Shown here piece by piece: positions 46,211 through 56,958 of a stretch of DNA of 64,000 nt (position 1 is the first letter of the stretch; each line of letters starts with the position of its first letter). Made by a program: the position numbers and the translations under genes. Below the pieces are notes generated by a model. The model did no database searches, had not been told where the DNA came from, and saw nothing but the letters and a program-made list of their open reading frames with translations. Where the stretch lies: NCBI GenBank assembly GCA_035476575.1, contig DATILL010000124.1, positions 1 to 64,000 on the forward strand. The letters are read 5' to 3'. This stretch comes from DATILL01 sp035476575. GTDB taxonomy: Bacteria; Actinomycetota; Actinomycetes; Mycobacteriales; JACQDL01.

Positions 46211-49200
46211 GTGACCGGATCCCTGCCTGGCTTCTCCCCCACCACCGCCGCATGGTTCACCGCCGCCTTCGCCGGGCCCACCGCGGCTCAACGGGCAGCC
46301 TGGGCGGCGATCGGCCGCGGCGAGCACACCCTCGTCGTGGCGCCCACCGGATCGGGCAAGACGCTGGCCGCGTTCCTGTGGTCGCTGGACAGGCTGGCCG
46401 CCGAGCCACCCCCGGCCGATCCGGCCCGGCGGTGCCGGGTGCTCTACCTCAGCCCGATGAAGGCGCTCGCCGTCGACGTGGAGAAGAACCTGCGAGCCCC
46501 GCTGGCCGGCATCCGGCAGGCCGCCCGCCGGCTCGGCCTGCCCACGCCGGACATCCAGGTCGCGGTCCGGTCCGGTGACACTCCGGCGGACGAACGGCGC
46601 GGCCTCACCCGGCACCCGCCAGACGTGCTGATCACCACCCCGGAGTCGCTGTTCCTGCTGCTGACCAGCGGTGCACGGGAGGTGCTGCGCGGGGTCGACA
46701 CGGTGATCGTGGACGAGATCCACGCCGTGTGCGGCACCAAGCGGGGCGCCCACCTGGCCCTGTCCCTGGAGCGGCTGGACGCGCTGCTGCCCCGGCCGGC
46801 CCAGCGGGTCGGGCTGTCCGCGACGGTCCGGCCAGTGGCGGAGGTGGCCCGTTTCCTGGCCGGTGGACGGGTGGTGACAACCGTGCAGCCGCCGTCAGCG
46901 AAGACGGTGGAGCTGCGGATCGTGGTGCCGGTCGAGGACATGTCCGCGCTGGGTGGTCCGACGCTGGGTGGGCCGGCCGGCGACCTGGACGGGGACGCCA
47001 TCCCACAACGGCGGGCCTCGATCTGGCCGCACGTCGAGGAGCGGGTGCTGGACCTGATCGAGGAGCACCGCTCCACCATCGTGTTCGCCAACTCCCGTCG
47101 GCTGGCCGAGCGGCTCACCTCACGTCTCAACGAGCTGGCCTACGAACGGCGGCACGGCGAGGCGCTCGCGGCGGAGACTGTGCCGGCCCAGCTCATGGGC
47201 GGGTCCGGGTCCGGGCCGGGCGCACCGGCGGTCGTGGCCCGGACCCACCACGGCTCGATGTCGCGCGAGCAGCGGCTGTCGGTCGAGGAGGATCTCAAGG
47301 CTGGCCGGCTGCCCGCCGTGGTGGCCACCAGCAGCCTGGAGCTGGGCATCGACATGGGCGCGGTCGACCTGGTGGTGCAGGTGGAGTCGCCGCCGTCGGT
47401 GGCCGCCGGGTTGCAGCGGATCGGCCGGGCCGGGCATCAGGTCGGGGCCACCAGCCGGGGGGTGATCTTCCCGAAGTACCGCGGCGACCTGGTGGAGTCG
47501 GCGGTGGTGGCCGAGCGGATGCGGGCCGGTGCGATCGAGGCCATCCGGTACCCGCGCAACCCGCTGGACGTGCTGGCCCAGCAGGTCGTGGCCATGGTGG
47601 CGATGGACGGCTGGCGGGTCGCCGATCTGGCCGCGTTGGTCCGCCGGGCCGCGCCGTACGCCGAGCTGCCGGACAGCGCGCTGGACGCCGTGCTGGACAT
47701 GTTGTCCGGCCGGTACCCGTCCGACGCGTTCGCCGAGCTGCGCCCGCGGCTGGTCTGGGACCGGGTCACCGGCCTGCTCTCGCCCCGGCCGGCGGCGCAG
47801 CGGCTGGCGGTCACCAGCGGCGGCACCATCCCGGACCGCGGGTTGTTCGGGGTCTACCTTGCCGGCACCGCGGAGGGCAGGCCGGTCCGGGTCGGTGAGC
47901 TGGACGAGGAGATGGTGTACGAGTCGCGGGTCGGCGACGTGTTCCTGCTCGGCTCCAGCTCGTGGCGGATCGAGGACATCACGCACGACCGGGTGGTGGT
48001 CTCCCCGGCGCCCGGCGAGCCCGGCCGGATGCCGTTCTGGAAGGGCGACGCGCCGGGTCGGCCGGCCGAGCTGGGCCGGGCACTCGGCGCCTTCCTGCGC
48101 GAGCTGGCCGGGATGACCCCGGCCGCGGCCCGGGAACGGGCGCACGCGGCCGGGATGGACCCGCTGGCCGCCGACAACCTGGTCGCCTACCTGGCCGAGC
48201 AGCGCCAGGCCACCGGCCAGCTTCCGGACGACCGGACGCTGCTCGTAGAGCGGTTCCACGACGAGCTGGGCGACTGGCGGGTGGTGGTGCACTCGCCGTT
48301 CGGTGCCCCGGTGAACGCGCCGTGGGCGCTGGCCATCGCCACCCGGCTGCGCGAGCGGTACGGCGTGGACGCGCAGTCCATGCACTCCGACGACGGCATC
48401 GTGCTGCGGCTGCCGGAGACCGAGACGGTGCCGGATGCCGGGCTGGCCGTGTTCGACGCCGAGGAGGTGGCCGGGCTGGTCACCGACGGGGTGGCAACGT
48501 CGGCGCTGTTCGCGGCCCGGTTCCGGGAGTGCGCGGCGCGGGCGCTGCTGCTGCCCCGGCGCGACCCGCGGCGACGTACGCCCCTGTGGCAGCAGCGGCA
48601 GCGAGCCGCCCAGCTCCTCGCGGTGGCCGCGCAGTTTCCCAGCTTCCCGATCACCCTCGAGGCGATGCGCGAGTGCCTGCAGGACGTGTTCGACCTGCCC
48701 GGGCTGGTCGCGCTGATGAGCGACATCGCGGCCCGCCGGGTGCGGGTGGTGGAGGTGGAGACGCCGGAGCCGTCGCCGTTCGCCCGGTCGCTGCTCTTCG
48801 GCTACGTCGGGGCGTTCCTGTACGAGGGGGACGCGCCGCTGGCCGAACGCCGGGCGCAGGCGCTGGCGCTGGACTCGGCGCTGCTGGCCGAGCTGATGGG
48901 CCAGGCCGAGCTGCGAGAGCTGCTGGACCCGGCCGCGCTGGCCGAGGTCGAGGCCGAGCTGGCCTGGCTGACGGCGGAACGGCGGGTCACGACGCTGGAC
49001 AGCCTGCACGACGCGCTGCGCATCCTCGGCGACCTGACTACGGCGGAGGCGCTGGCCCGCGGCGCGAGCCCGCACCTTCTGGCCGAGCTGGAGGCGGGCC
49101 GCCGGGCGCTGCGGGTCCGGATCGCCGGGGAGCAGCGGTGGATCGCGATCGAGGACGCCGGCCGGGTCCGGGACGCGCTCGGGGTGGCGCTGCCGGTCGG

Positions 49201-50896
49201 TGTGCCGGAGGCGTTCACCGAGCCAGTGGCCGACCCGCTCGGCGACCTGGTCGGCCGGTATGCCCGCACCCACGGGCCGTTCCACCCAGCCGACTGCGCC
49301 CGCCGGCTCGGGCTCGGGCCGGCGGTGGTCGGCGACGTGCTGGCTCGGCTGGCCGCAGCCGGGCGGGTGGTGACGGGCGAGCTCCGGCCCGGCGGGTCCG
49401 GGCCTGAGTGGTGCGACGCGGAGGTGCTGCGGCGGCTCCGGCGGCGTTCGCTGGCCCGGCTGCGGCGCGAGGTGGAGCCGGTGCCGCCGGAGGTGCTGGC
49501 CCGGTTCCTGCCGGCCTGGCAGGGAGTGGCCGGGTCGGCGGGCCGGCCAGGCTCGGGGTCGGGTGGCCGGCGGTGGCGCGGGGTGGACGGCCTGCTGCGT
49601 GCGGTGGAGCAGTTGCAGGGGGCAGCGGTACCGGCCTCCGCGCTGGAGTCGCTGGTCCTGCCGGCCCGGGTGGCCGACTACGCACCGGCCCTGCTGGACG
49701 AGCTGACCGCGGCCGGCGAGGTGGTATGGGCCGGGGCCGGCGGGCTGCCCGGCAACGATGGCTGGGTGCTGCTGGCTCCGGCCGAGACCATGCCGCTGGT
49801 GCTGCCCGCGCCGGAGGAGATCACGCTGGCCCCGCTGCACCAGGCGGTGCTGGCCGCGCTGGACGGCGACCAGGCGTACTTCTTCCGGTCGCTGTCGGAC
49901 CGGGTGTACGCGGGGGCCAGCCCAGCCAGCCCAGCCAGCCCAGCCGGGCTGGGCATCGGTCCGCCGGACGACCAGGCGCTGGCCGGCGCGGTATGGGACC
50001 TGGTCTGGGGCGGGCTGGTCACCAACGACACGCTTGCGCCGCTGCGGGCCCGAATCGGCGCCGGCCGCACCACGCACCGGCGCCGGCCCGCCGCTCCCCG
50101 CGGCCGGTACGGCCCACCGCGACCCACGCTGCCGAGCCGGACGGGACCGTCGGCGATGGCCGGGCGGTGGTGGCGGCTGCCAGAACGGGAGGCGGACCCG
50201 ACCCGGCGGGCGCACGCCCTGGCCGAGGTCCTGCTGGACCGGCACGGCGTGGTCATCCGGGGCGCAGTGCTGGCCGAGCGTGCGCCGGGCGGCTTCGCTG
50301 GGGTGTACCCGGTGCTGCGGGCGTTCGAGGAGTCCGGCACCTGCCGGCGCGGGTACTTCGTGGACGGGCTCGGCGCCGCGCAGTTCGCCTCGCCGGGCGC
50401 GGTGGACCGGCTGCGCGGGTACGCCGCCGACCGTCCCGAGGCCAGCCCAGCCGGTACCGGTCCGGCGCTGGTGCTGGCGGCGACCGACCCAGCCAACGCC
50501 TACGGCGCCGCGCTGCCCTGGCCGGACCGGCCGGCCGCCGCTCCCGAGCAGCCGTCCCCTATCCGCCCCACCAGTGGGCCGCCCGCCAGCCCAACCGCCA
50601 GTGGCGGGCACAAGCCGGGGCGCAAGGCCGGCGCGCTGGTCGTGCTGGTGGACGGTCGGCTGGTGCTCTATGTCGAACGCGGCGGCCGGAGCCTGCTGTC
50701 CTGGAGCGACGACCCGGACGTGCTCCAACCGGCGGCCGACGCGCTCGCGCTGGCCGTGCGGGAGGGCAGCCTGGGCTCGATCGCGGTGCAGCGGGCGGAC
50801 GGCGGCCCGGTGCTCGCCGAGACCGGTGTGCTGGCCGGTGCGCTGGCGGCGGCCGGGTTCCGGGCCACCCCGCGCGGCCTTCGGCTGCGCGGATGA
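46211..50896 (+). CDS. lhr: Lhr-type DEAD/H-box ATP-dependent helicase
   Basis: A 1561-aa superfamily 2 helicase. Motifs in order: APTGSGKTLAAF (I), VDEIHAVCGTKRGAHLAL (II), LSATVRP (III), STIVFANSRR (IV), TSSLELGID (V) and QRIGRAGHQ (VI), then a winged helix, the Lhr-core domain and a long C-terminal half as in bacterial full-length Lhr. It translocates 3'-5' on ssDNA and is linked to repair of alkylation or crosslink damage in other bacteria. GTG at 46211 is used. A CCAGCCCAG microsatellite at 49917-49948 encodes ASP-ASP-ASP in a linker, and a second Pro/Ala linker lies near residue 1440. Confidence 0.93.
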   Translation: MTGSLPGFSPTTAAWFTAAFAGPTAAQRAAWAAIGRGEHTLVVAPTGSGKTLAAFLWSLDRLAAEPPPADPARRCRVLYLSPMKALAVDVEKNLRAPLAGIRQAARRLGLPTPDIQVAVRSGDTPADERRGLTRHPPDVLITTPESLFLLLTSGAREVLRGVDTVIVDEIHAVCGTKRGAHLALSLERLDALLPRPAQRVGLSATVRPVAEVARFLAGGRVVTTVQPPSAKTVELRIVVPVEDMSALGGPTLGGPAGDLDGDAIPQRRASIWPHVEERVLDLIEEHRSTIVFANSRRLAERLTSRLNELAYERRHGEALAAETVPAQLMGGSGSGPGAPAVVARTHHGSMSREQRLSVEEDLKAGRLPAVVATSSLELGIDMGAVDLVVQVESPPSVAAGLQRIGRAGHQVGATSRGVIFPKYRGDLVESAVVAERMRAGAIEAIRYPRNPLDVLAQQVVAMVAMDGWRVADLAALVRRAAPYAELPDSALDAVLDMLSGRYPSDAFAELRPRLVWDRVTGLLSPRPAAQRLAVTSGGTIPDRGLFGVYLAGTAEGRPVRVGELDEEMVYESRVGDVFLLGSSSWRIEDITHDRVVVSPAPGEPGRMPFWKGDAPGRPAELGRALGAFLRELAGMTPAAARERAHAAGMDPLAADNLVAYLAEQRQATGQLPDDRTLLVERFHDELGDWRVVVHSPFGAPVNAPWALAIATRLRERYGVDAQSMHSDDGIVLRLPETETVPDAGLAVFDAEEVAGLVTDGVATSALFAARFRECAARALLLPRRDPRRRTPLWQQRQRAAQLLAVAAQFPSFPITLEAMRECLQDVFDLPGLVALMSDIAARRVRVVEVETPEPSPFARSLLFGYVGAFLYEGDAPLAERRAQALALDSALLAELMGQAELRELLDPAALAEVEAELAWLTAERRVTTLDSLHDALRILGDLTTAEALARGASPHLLAELEAGRRALRVRIAGEQRWIAIEDAGRVRDALGVALPVGVPEAFTEPVADPLGDLVGRYARTHGPFHPADCARRLGLGPAVVGDVLARLAAAGRVVTGELRPGGSGPEWCDAEVLRRLRRRSLARLRREVEPVPPEVLARFLPAWQGVAGSAGRPGSGSGGRRWRGVDGLLRAVEQLQGAAVPASALESLVLPARVADYAPALLDELTAAGEVVWAGAGGLPGNDGWVLLAPAETMPLVLPAPEEITLAPLHQAVLAALDGDQAYFFRSLSDRVYAGASPASPASPAGLGIGPPDDQALAGAVWDLVWGGLVTNDTLAPLRARIGAGRTTHRRRPAAPRGRYGPPRPTLPSRTGPSAMAGRWWRLPEREADPTRRAHALAEVLLDRHGVVIRGAVLAERAPGGFAGVYPVLRAFEESGTCRRGYFVDGLGAAQFASPGAVDRLRGYAADRPEASPAGTGPALVLAATDPANAYGAALPWPDRPAAAPEQPSPIRPTSGPPASPTASGGHKPGRKAGALVVLVDGRLVLYVERGGRSLLSWSDDPDVLQPAADALALAVREGSLGSIAVQRADGGPVLAETGVLAGALAAAGFRATPRGLRLRG

Positions 50897-51027
50897 CCCC
50901 ACCGGGCGACGCACCGCCCGACGGCAGATGGCCCGTACCGGTCCATTGGGTGAAACCAGTCCCTACCCGACGCGGGCGGAGCAGAATGCGGCCCAGTCAT
51001 CGACCGACCTCACCAGTGGGGGATCCC

Positions 51028-52914
51028 ATGTCCGACACCCCTCGCCGCGGCCGCGTGTCCGGGGCGTGGCGGCTCGCCATACCGGTGCTGGCGCTGGGCG
51101 CGATCGCCCTGGCGCCAATCGCCGGTGGCGCCGCCGCGCGCGGTGGCCCGGCTTCGGGCGCGGCCCCGCCGGCCGCGTCGGCCTGGACACCGCTGACCCC
51201 GGTGACCGTCTCGTACAGCCATTCGACGCAGCGCACCCGGGCGGTGCACCTGCTCTCGTTCAACGACCTCCACGGCAACATCGACCCGCCCACCGGCAGC
51301 GGCGGCCTGGTCGCCGGCAACCCGGCCGGCGGGGTGGAGTACCTCGCCACCACGGTCAAGACCCTGCGCCGGCAGGCCGCGGAGCAGGGCGCCGACTCGC
51401 TCACCGTCGCGGCCGGCGACCTGATCGGCGCGTCGCCGCTGATCAGCGCGGCGTTCCACGACGAGCCGACCATCGAGCTGATGAACGCGCTCGGCCTGGA
51501 CATGAGCTCGGTGGGCAACCACGAGTTCGACGAGGGCGTGGCCGAGCTCACGCGGATCCAGCGCGGTGGCTGCCACCCGGTCGACGGCTGCCAGGACGGC
51601 GACCCGTACGCCGGCGCTGACTTCCCCTACCTGGCCGCGAACGTGGTGGACAAGCGGACCCACCTGCCGATCCTGCCGCCGTTCCAGGTCCGCACCGTCA
51701 ACGGCGTCAAGGTCGGCTTCGTCGGCCTGACCCTCAAGGGCACCCCCACCATCGTCAACCCGGCCGGCGTCACCACCGTCGACTTCCTCGACGAGGTGAG
51801 GACGGCGAACTTCTACGCCGACCTGCTGACCCGGGTGTTCAAGGTCAGGTCGCTGGTGCTGCTGATCCACCAGGGCGGCTCCCAGGGCACCACCCCGCCG
51901 CCCACCGTGGACGGCTGCGCCGGCTTCGCCGGTGACATCACCCCGATCGTGGCTGGGCTGCGGCCGGAGTACGGCGTCGTGGTGTCCGGCCATACGCACC
52001 GCTTCTACAGCTGCGCCCTGCCGAACTCCTCCGGGCAGAGCTCGGTGGTCACCAGCGCGGGCGCGTTCGGCGTGCTGGTCACCGACATCGCCGCCACGCT
52101 GGACCGCGGGACCGGCCGGTTCGCCACCATCAGCGCACACAACGTGATCGTCGAGAACGGCATCCGCAACCCCGACGGCACCTGGCAGAAGGACGCCAAC
52201 GGCAACTTCGTCCGCAACCCGGACACGGTCGACCACGCCGCCAAGGCCATCGCCGACAAGTACCGGGCGAAGATCCTCCCGATCGCGAACCGGGTGGTCG
52301 GCACCATCACCGCCGACATTACCAACACCAACAACCCGGCCGGTGAGAGCGCCATGGGCGATGTGATCGCCGACGCCCAGCTCGCCTACACCGCAACCAG
52401 CGCGCAGGCGCAGATCGCGCTGATGAATCCCGGCGGCATCCGCACCTCGCTGACCTACGCCAGCTCTCCCGGCGGCGAGGCGCCCGGCCAGGTCACCTAC
52501 GGCGAGTGCTTCGCGGTCCAGCCGTTCAACAACCTGGTGGTCACCCAGACCTTCACCGGCGCGCAGCTCAAGAACGTGCTGGAGCAACAGTTCGCCGGCT
52601 TCGGCGGGCAGGGCACCACCCGGATCCTGCAGGTGTCGGCAAGCCTGACGTACTCCTACAACACGACGCTGCCGCTGGGCAGCCGGGTCTCCAACCTGGC
52701 CCTGAACGGCACCCCCATCGACCCGGCCGCCAGCTACCGGGTCACCACCAACGACTTCCTGGCCAACGGCGGTGACGGCTTCACCAACCTGACCGCCGGC
52801 ACCAACCGGGTCACCGCACCGGGCTTCGACGTCGACGCGCTGACCGCATACCTGGGCAGCCCGGCACAGCCGGTCGCGCCAGGCCCGCAGAACCGGATCA
52901 CCATGCTTGCCTGA
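51028..52914 (+). CDS. Secreted 5'-nucleotidase/2',3'-cyclic phosphodiesterase family enzyme
   Basis: A 628-aa exported metallophosphatase. It has a signal peptide (LAIPVLALGAIALAPIAGGAAA). The N-terminal calcineurin-like domain has FNDLHGNI, AGDLIGASPL, GNHEFDEG, LIHQGG and SGHTHRF, and the C-terminal nucleotide-binding domain has NPGGIR and the VQPFNN region. All metal ligands of the family are visible. It probably scavenges extracellular nucleotides. ATG at 51028 has GGGGGA seven bases upstream. A strong hairpin terminator follows the stop by 40 bp. Confidence 0.93.
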   Translation: MSDTPRRGRVSGAWRLAIPVLALGAIALAPIAGGAAARGGPASGAAPPAASAWTPLTPVTVSYSHSTQRTRAVHLLSFNDLHGNIDPPTGSGGLVAGNPAGGVEYLATTVKTLRRQAAEQGADSLTVAAGDLIGASPLISAAFHDEPTIELMNALGLDMSSVGNHEFDEGVAELTRIQRGGCHPVDGCQDGDPYAGADFPYLAANVVDKRTHLPILPPFQVRTVNGVKVGFVGLTLKGTPTIVNPAGVTTVDFLDEVRTANFYADLLTRVFKVRSLVLLIHQGGSQGTTPPPTVDGCAGFAGDITPIVAGLRPEYGVVVSGHTHRFYSCALPNSSGQSSVVTSAGAFGVLVTDIAATLDRGTGRFATISAHNVIVENGIRNPDGTWQKDANGNFVRNPDTVDHAAKAIADKYRAKILPIANRVVGTITADITNTNNPAGESAMGDVIADAQLAYTATSAQAQIALMNPGGIRTSLTYASSPGGEAPGQVTYGECFAVQPFNNLVVTQTFTGAQLKNVLEQQFAGFGGQGTTRILQVSASLTYSYNTTLPLGSRVSNLALNGTPIDPAASYRVTTNDFLANGGDGFTNLTAGTNRVTAPGFDVDALTAYLGSPAQPVAPGPQNRITMLA

Positions 52915-52954
52915 CCCGCTGCTACACCGCACCGCCGTCACACCGCAACCATCG

Positions 52955-53003
52955 CCGAGCAGGTGCGGACCAAGGCACGTATCCCGGGTCCGCACCTGCT
53001 CGG
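52955..53003 (+). terminator. Strong hairpin after the 5'-nucleotidase
   Basis: Perfect 17-bp arms (52955-52971 and 52987-53003; core AGCAGGTGCGGACC) around a 15-nt loop. There is no T-tract, as is common in high-GC actinobacteria. It ends 33 bp before the next gene and should insulate the acetyltransferase pair. Confidence 0.82.
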
Positions 53004-53035
53004 AGCGAGAATTTCGCTCGACAGGACCCCCGCAC

Positions 53036-53533
53036 GTGGCCAGAGTCGCGTCCGTGGACCGACTCGCCGTACGCCCGCCGACCGCGGCCGAGCTGCCCGA
53101 GCTGCACCGGCTGCTGGCCCGGTCCTGGGGTGACGTCACCCAGGTCGGACACGGCGAGACCTGGGACCTCACGGCGCTGCCCGCGGTGGTCGCCGTGGCC
53201 GGCGGGCGGATCGTCGGCGCGTTCACCATCCGGGAGTGGGGCCAGACCATGGAGCTCGGCTCGCTCGACGCGTTCGAGCCCCGGCGGGGGGTCGGCACCG
53301 CGCTGGTCACGTACGCCGTCGAGGAGGCCCGCCGCCGCGGCCGCACCCGGCTGCGGGCCACCACGACCAACGACAACACCGACGGGCTGCGGTTCTACCA
53401 GCGGCGCGGATTCCGGCTGGTCGCGCTGCGCCCGGGCGCGGTGGAGGAGTCCCGCCGGGTCAAGGACATCCCCGCGACCGGCCAGCACGGCATCGCGATC
53501 CGGGACGAGCTTGATCTGGAGCTGAGCCTGTGA
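53036..53533 (+). CDS. GNAT-family N-acetyltransferase
   Basis: A 165-aa acetyltransferase. The acetyl-CoA loop is RRGVGTALVTYAVEEARRRG near residue 85; the N-terminal part (ELPELHRLLARSWG) and TNDNTDGLRFYQRRGFRLVAL complete the fold. The substrate is unknown. GTG at 53036 is used; later GTGs at codons 4 and 7 are possible. A second GNAT gene starts 17 bp after its stop, so the two form a pair. Confidence 0.85.
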   Translation: MARVASVDRLAVRPPTAAELPELHRLLARSWGDVTQVGHGETWDLTALPAVVAVAGGRIVGAFTIREWGQTMELGSLDAFEPRRGVGTALVTYAVEEARRRGRTRLRATTTNDNTDGLRFYQRRGFRLVALRPGAVEESRRVKDIPATGQHGIAIRDELDLELSL

Positions 53534-54055
53534 CCCGGGAGCTGAGCACGTGACGACGTTCGAGCCGGTGGTGCTGGCGACGGCGCGGCTGCGGCTGTAC
53601 GAGCTCAGCCCGGGCCAGGCCGGCGAGCTGCTGCTCGGCCGGCAGCCGGTGCCTGGCGTCGCCTGGTCGGCCGGCTACCCGCTGGCCGGCACCCGGATCG
53701 CGGCCATCATGCTGACCAGCTCGGCCGAGGCCGGCGCGTGGCGGCCCGGCTTCGGGATATACCAGATCGTGCTGGCCGGCGCGGCGGTCGGCGACATCGG
53801 CTTCCACGGCGCCCCGGTGGACGGCCGGGTCGAGATCGGCTACGGCCTGGCCGCGCCAGCCCACGGCCGGGGCCTGGCCACCGAGGCGCTGACCGCCCTG
53901 GGGAGCTGGGCGCTCGACCAGCCCGAGGTCGCCGTGCTGACCGCCGAGACCGACCGCGGCAACCTCGCCTCCCAGCGGGTGCTCACCCGCGCCGGCTTCC
54001 GGCACCTGCGCGACGACGACGTCGCCCGGTACTTCGAGCTGACCGCCGAGGACCG

Positions 54056-55327
<1,272 letters not shown>

Positions 55328-55363
55328 CGGACCTCCGTCGTACTGCGGGTGGCGGGACGTCGA

Positions 55364-55452
55364 CCCGGCACCCAGGCGCGCGGTGAAGGTCAGGCCGTGG
55401 CGTCGCTCCCCGGTGGTGGGCTCCACCTTTGTTGCGCCAGTCGCGACAAGCC
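55364..55452 (-). promoter_or_regulatory. ZTP/ZMP riboswitch (pfl motif) upstream of glyA
   Basis: On the minus strand the leader has GTCGCGACTGGCG, then CCACCGGGGAGCG, then CGCGCCTGGGTGCC, the three conserved blocks of the pfl motif in the right order. The last block ends about 37 bp before the ATG. This class senses ZTP/ZMP, which accumulates when 10-formyl-THF is short, and commonly switches on glyA. I identified it by eye. Confidence 0.85.
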
Positions 55453-55474
55453 GGATGCTACCCGCCGCCGCCGG

Positions 55475-56002
55475 CTACCGGCCGGCGCAGGCCGTCCGGA
55501 CCGCCGCCGCCAGGGAGCCGGTCGGATCGTCCACCGATAGCCGGACCGGTACGTCGCCGAGCGGGTTGACCGTCGTGATCAGCACCGTCCAGGGGCCGCC
55601 GGCCGCCCCGCAGTCGAGCGAGAACACGATCCCCAGCCGTCGGGACGCCCCACCGGGCAGCGGTCCGCCGGCCAGCCAGGCCGGGCGGCCGGCGATGGCG
55701 GGCTCGACCGATACCGCGGTGACGCCGACGGCCGGCTCCGACAGCAGGTATCTCAGGGGCATGGGCGCCCACCCGTCGTTATGCAGGTCCACCTCGACGG
55801 TCACCCGGCCCGCGCCTCGCTGGACGTCGTGGCCGACCAGAACCACCGACAGGCGAGGCCACAGCAGCCCGGACCAGATCCCCAGGCCGCCGACGAGCAG
55901 CACCACCGCGAGCCCGCCAAAAAGCGGCAGCCGGGACCGGCCTCGGGCGGGTCTGACCCGCTCCCAGGTCCGGTCGTCGAGCTCCGCCCTCGCCGTCGTC
56001 AC
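55475..56002 (-). CDS. Single-pass membrane protein with a beta-rich extracellular domain, 175 aa
   Basis: Function not recognised. A short charged cytoplasmic part (ELDDRTWERVRPARG) is followed by a membrane helix (LFGGLAVVLLVGGLGIWSGLLW) and a beta-rich outer domain (GRVTVEVDLHNDGWAPMPLRYL), resembling small Ig-like domains. GTG at 56002 has GGGGGAGC five bases upstream; a GTG 30 nt earlier is less likely. It is divergent from the membrane protein/GntR pair. The GntR-type dyad lies 74 bp upstream of its start, so it may share that control. Confidence 0.62.
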   Translation of the reverse strand: MTTARAELDDRTWERVRPARGRSRLPLFGGLAVVLLVGGLGIWSGLLWPRLSVVLVGHDVQRGAGRVTVEVDLHNDGWAPMPLRYLLSEPAVGVTAVSVEPAIAGRPAWLAGGPLPGGASRRLGIVFSLDCGAAGGPWTVLITTVNPLGDVPVRLSVDDPTGSLAAAVRTACAGR

Positions 56003-56075
56003 GGCTGCTCCCCCATGCTCGGTTGCCGTCACTCCACCGTCACTCTGCCGTCTCTGTCGTCGCCGTCCACTGTAT

Positions 56076-56101
56076 GAATGTATCAACATGGTGATACATT
56101 C
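56076..56101. promoter_or_regulatory. Palindromic operator of the GntR-controlled operon
   Basis: GAATGTATCA (56076-56085) and TGATACATTC (56092-56101) form a perfect 10-bp inverted repeat with a 6-bp centre, unusually AT-rich for this genome. It lies 27 bp upstream of the operon whose second gene is a GntR/YtrA regulator. Autoregulation is inferred. Confidence 0.75.
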
Positions 56102-56127
56102 TGTCGAGACAGGCAAGGGAGAGACGG

Positions 56128-56958
56128 ATGTTGGCACTCTTCGACACCATGGCCTACCTTCTGGTGCCCGCCGTGTTGGTCGTGGCCGGCGGCGCACCGG
56201 TTCGGCGGGCCCGGCTGGAGTCCTTCGCGGTGGCCCACCAGATCCCGGTCACGGAGGAGAACGGCCCCATGCTGGTGCGGCACCTGGCCCGCACCCGCCG
56301 GTTCCGGTGCTGGTGCGCCGCGGCCGGCTGGCTGCTGGCACCACTGCCCGCCGTAGCCGGCCTCCCGCCGGCGAACCCGCCGAGCTGGTCGGTGCTGGGC
56401 TACCTGGTCGGCGCGCTGCTCGCGGAGCTGACCGGTCGGGCGCTCCAGCCGGTCGGCCCGCCCCGGGCCGACCTCACGCCCCGCAGGGTGGCCGACTACG
56501 TCTCACCGACCGCCCGACTGGGGCCGATCGTGCTGGCCGTGCTCGCCCCGCTGCTGCTGACCGCCCGGCTGACCTGGCCGCCGAGGGACGGTGGCTGGCC
56601 GAGCGACCAGCAGGTTGTCGGCACGACGGTGGCCGTGGTGCTGCTGGCCGTGGTGCTGGTCTGCGCCCGCCGCTGGATCGCGTCCCGGCGACAGCCCGCG
56701 CTAGCGGAGGACGTCCGGCGGGCGGACGACGCGCTGCGGGCCAACGCCATGCAGACTCTGTCCGGGGGCGGGCTGGCGGTGATGTGCTTTCTCATGCAGT
56801 CGCTCACCGCGGTCGACGTGCACCAGATTCCGGCCAGCCAGGTGCTGGGCTGGCTGCGCGCCAGTCTCGTGGTCGGCCTGCTGGCGCTCGGGGTGGTCGC
56901 CTGGTTCGGAATGCGCACGCTCGCGGTGCCGGTGCGCAGGCGACGAGTCTCGGCGTGA
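56128..56958 (+). CDS. Polytopic membrane protein, 276 aa, GntR-linked
   Basis: Function not recognised. Five to six hydrophobic segments: near residues 5-22, 65-80, 88-102, 134-150, 172-188, 216-232 and 242-262. The cytoplasmic loops contain TEENGPMLVRHLARTRRFR and DVRRADDALRANAMQTLSGGG. No ATPase or catalytic motif is visible. It is translationally coupled to the GntR gene (GTGA overlap) and lies behind an AT-rich dyad. YtrA-type regulators often control envelope-stress membrane proteins, so a similar role is plausible but not shown. Confidence 0.75.
   Translation: MLALFDTMAYLLVPAVLVVAGGAPVRRARLESFAVAHQIPVTEENGPMLVRHLARTRRFRCWCAAAGWLLAPLPAVAGLPPANPPSWSVLGYLVGALLAELTGRALQPVGPPRADLTPRRVADYVSPTARLGPIVLAVLAPLLLTARLTWPPRDGGWPSDQQVVGTTVAVVLLAVVLVCARRWIASRRQPALAEDVRRADDALRANAMQTLSGGGLAVMCFLMQSLTAVDVHQIPASQVLGWLRASLVVGLLALGVVAWFGMRTLAVPVRRRRVSA

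Noticed and set aside
47120..50914. A 1264-codon minus-strand frame opposite lhr
   Set aside because: A shadow of the GC-rich lhr gene; no domain, and composition dominated by Arg, Gly, Pro, Gln and His.
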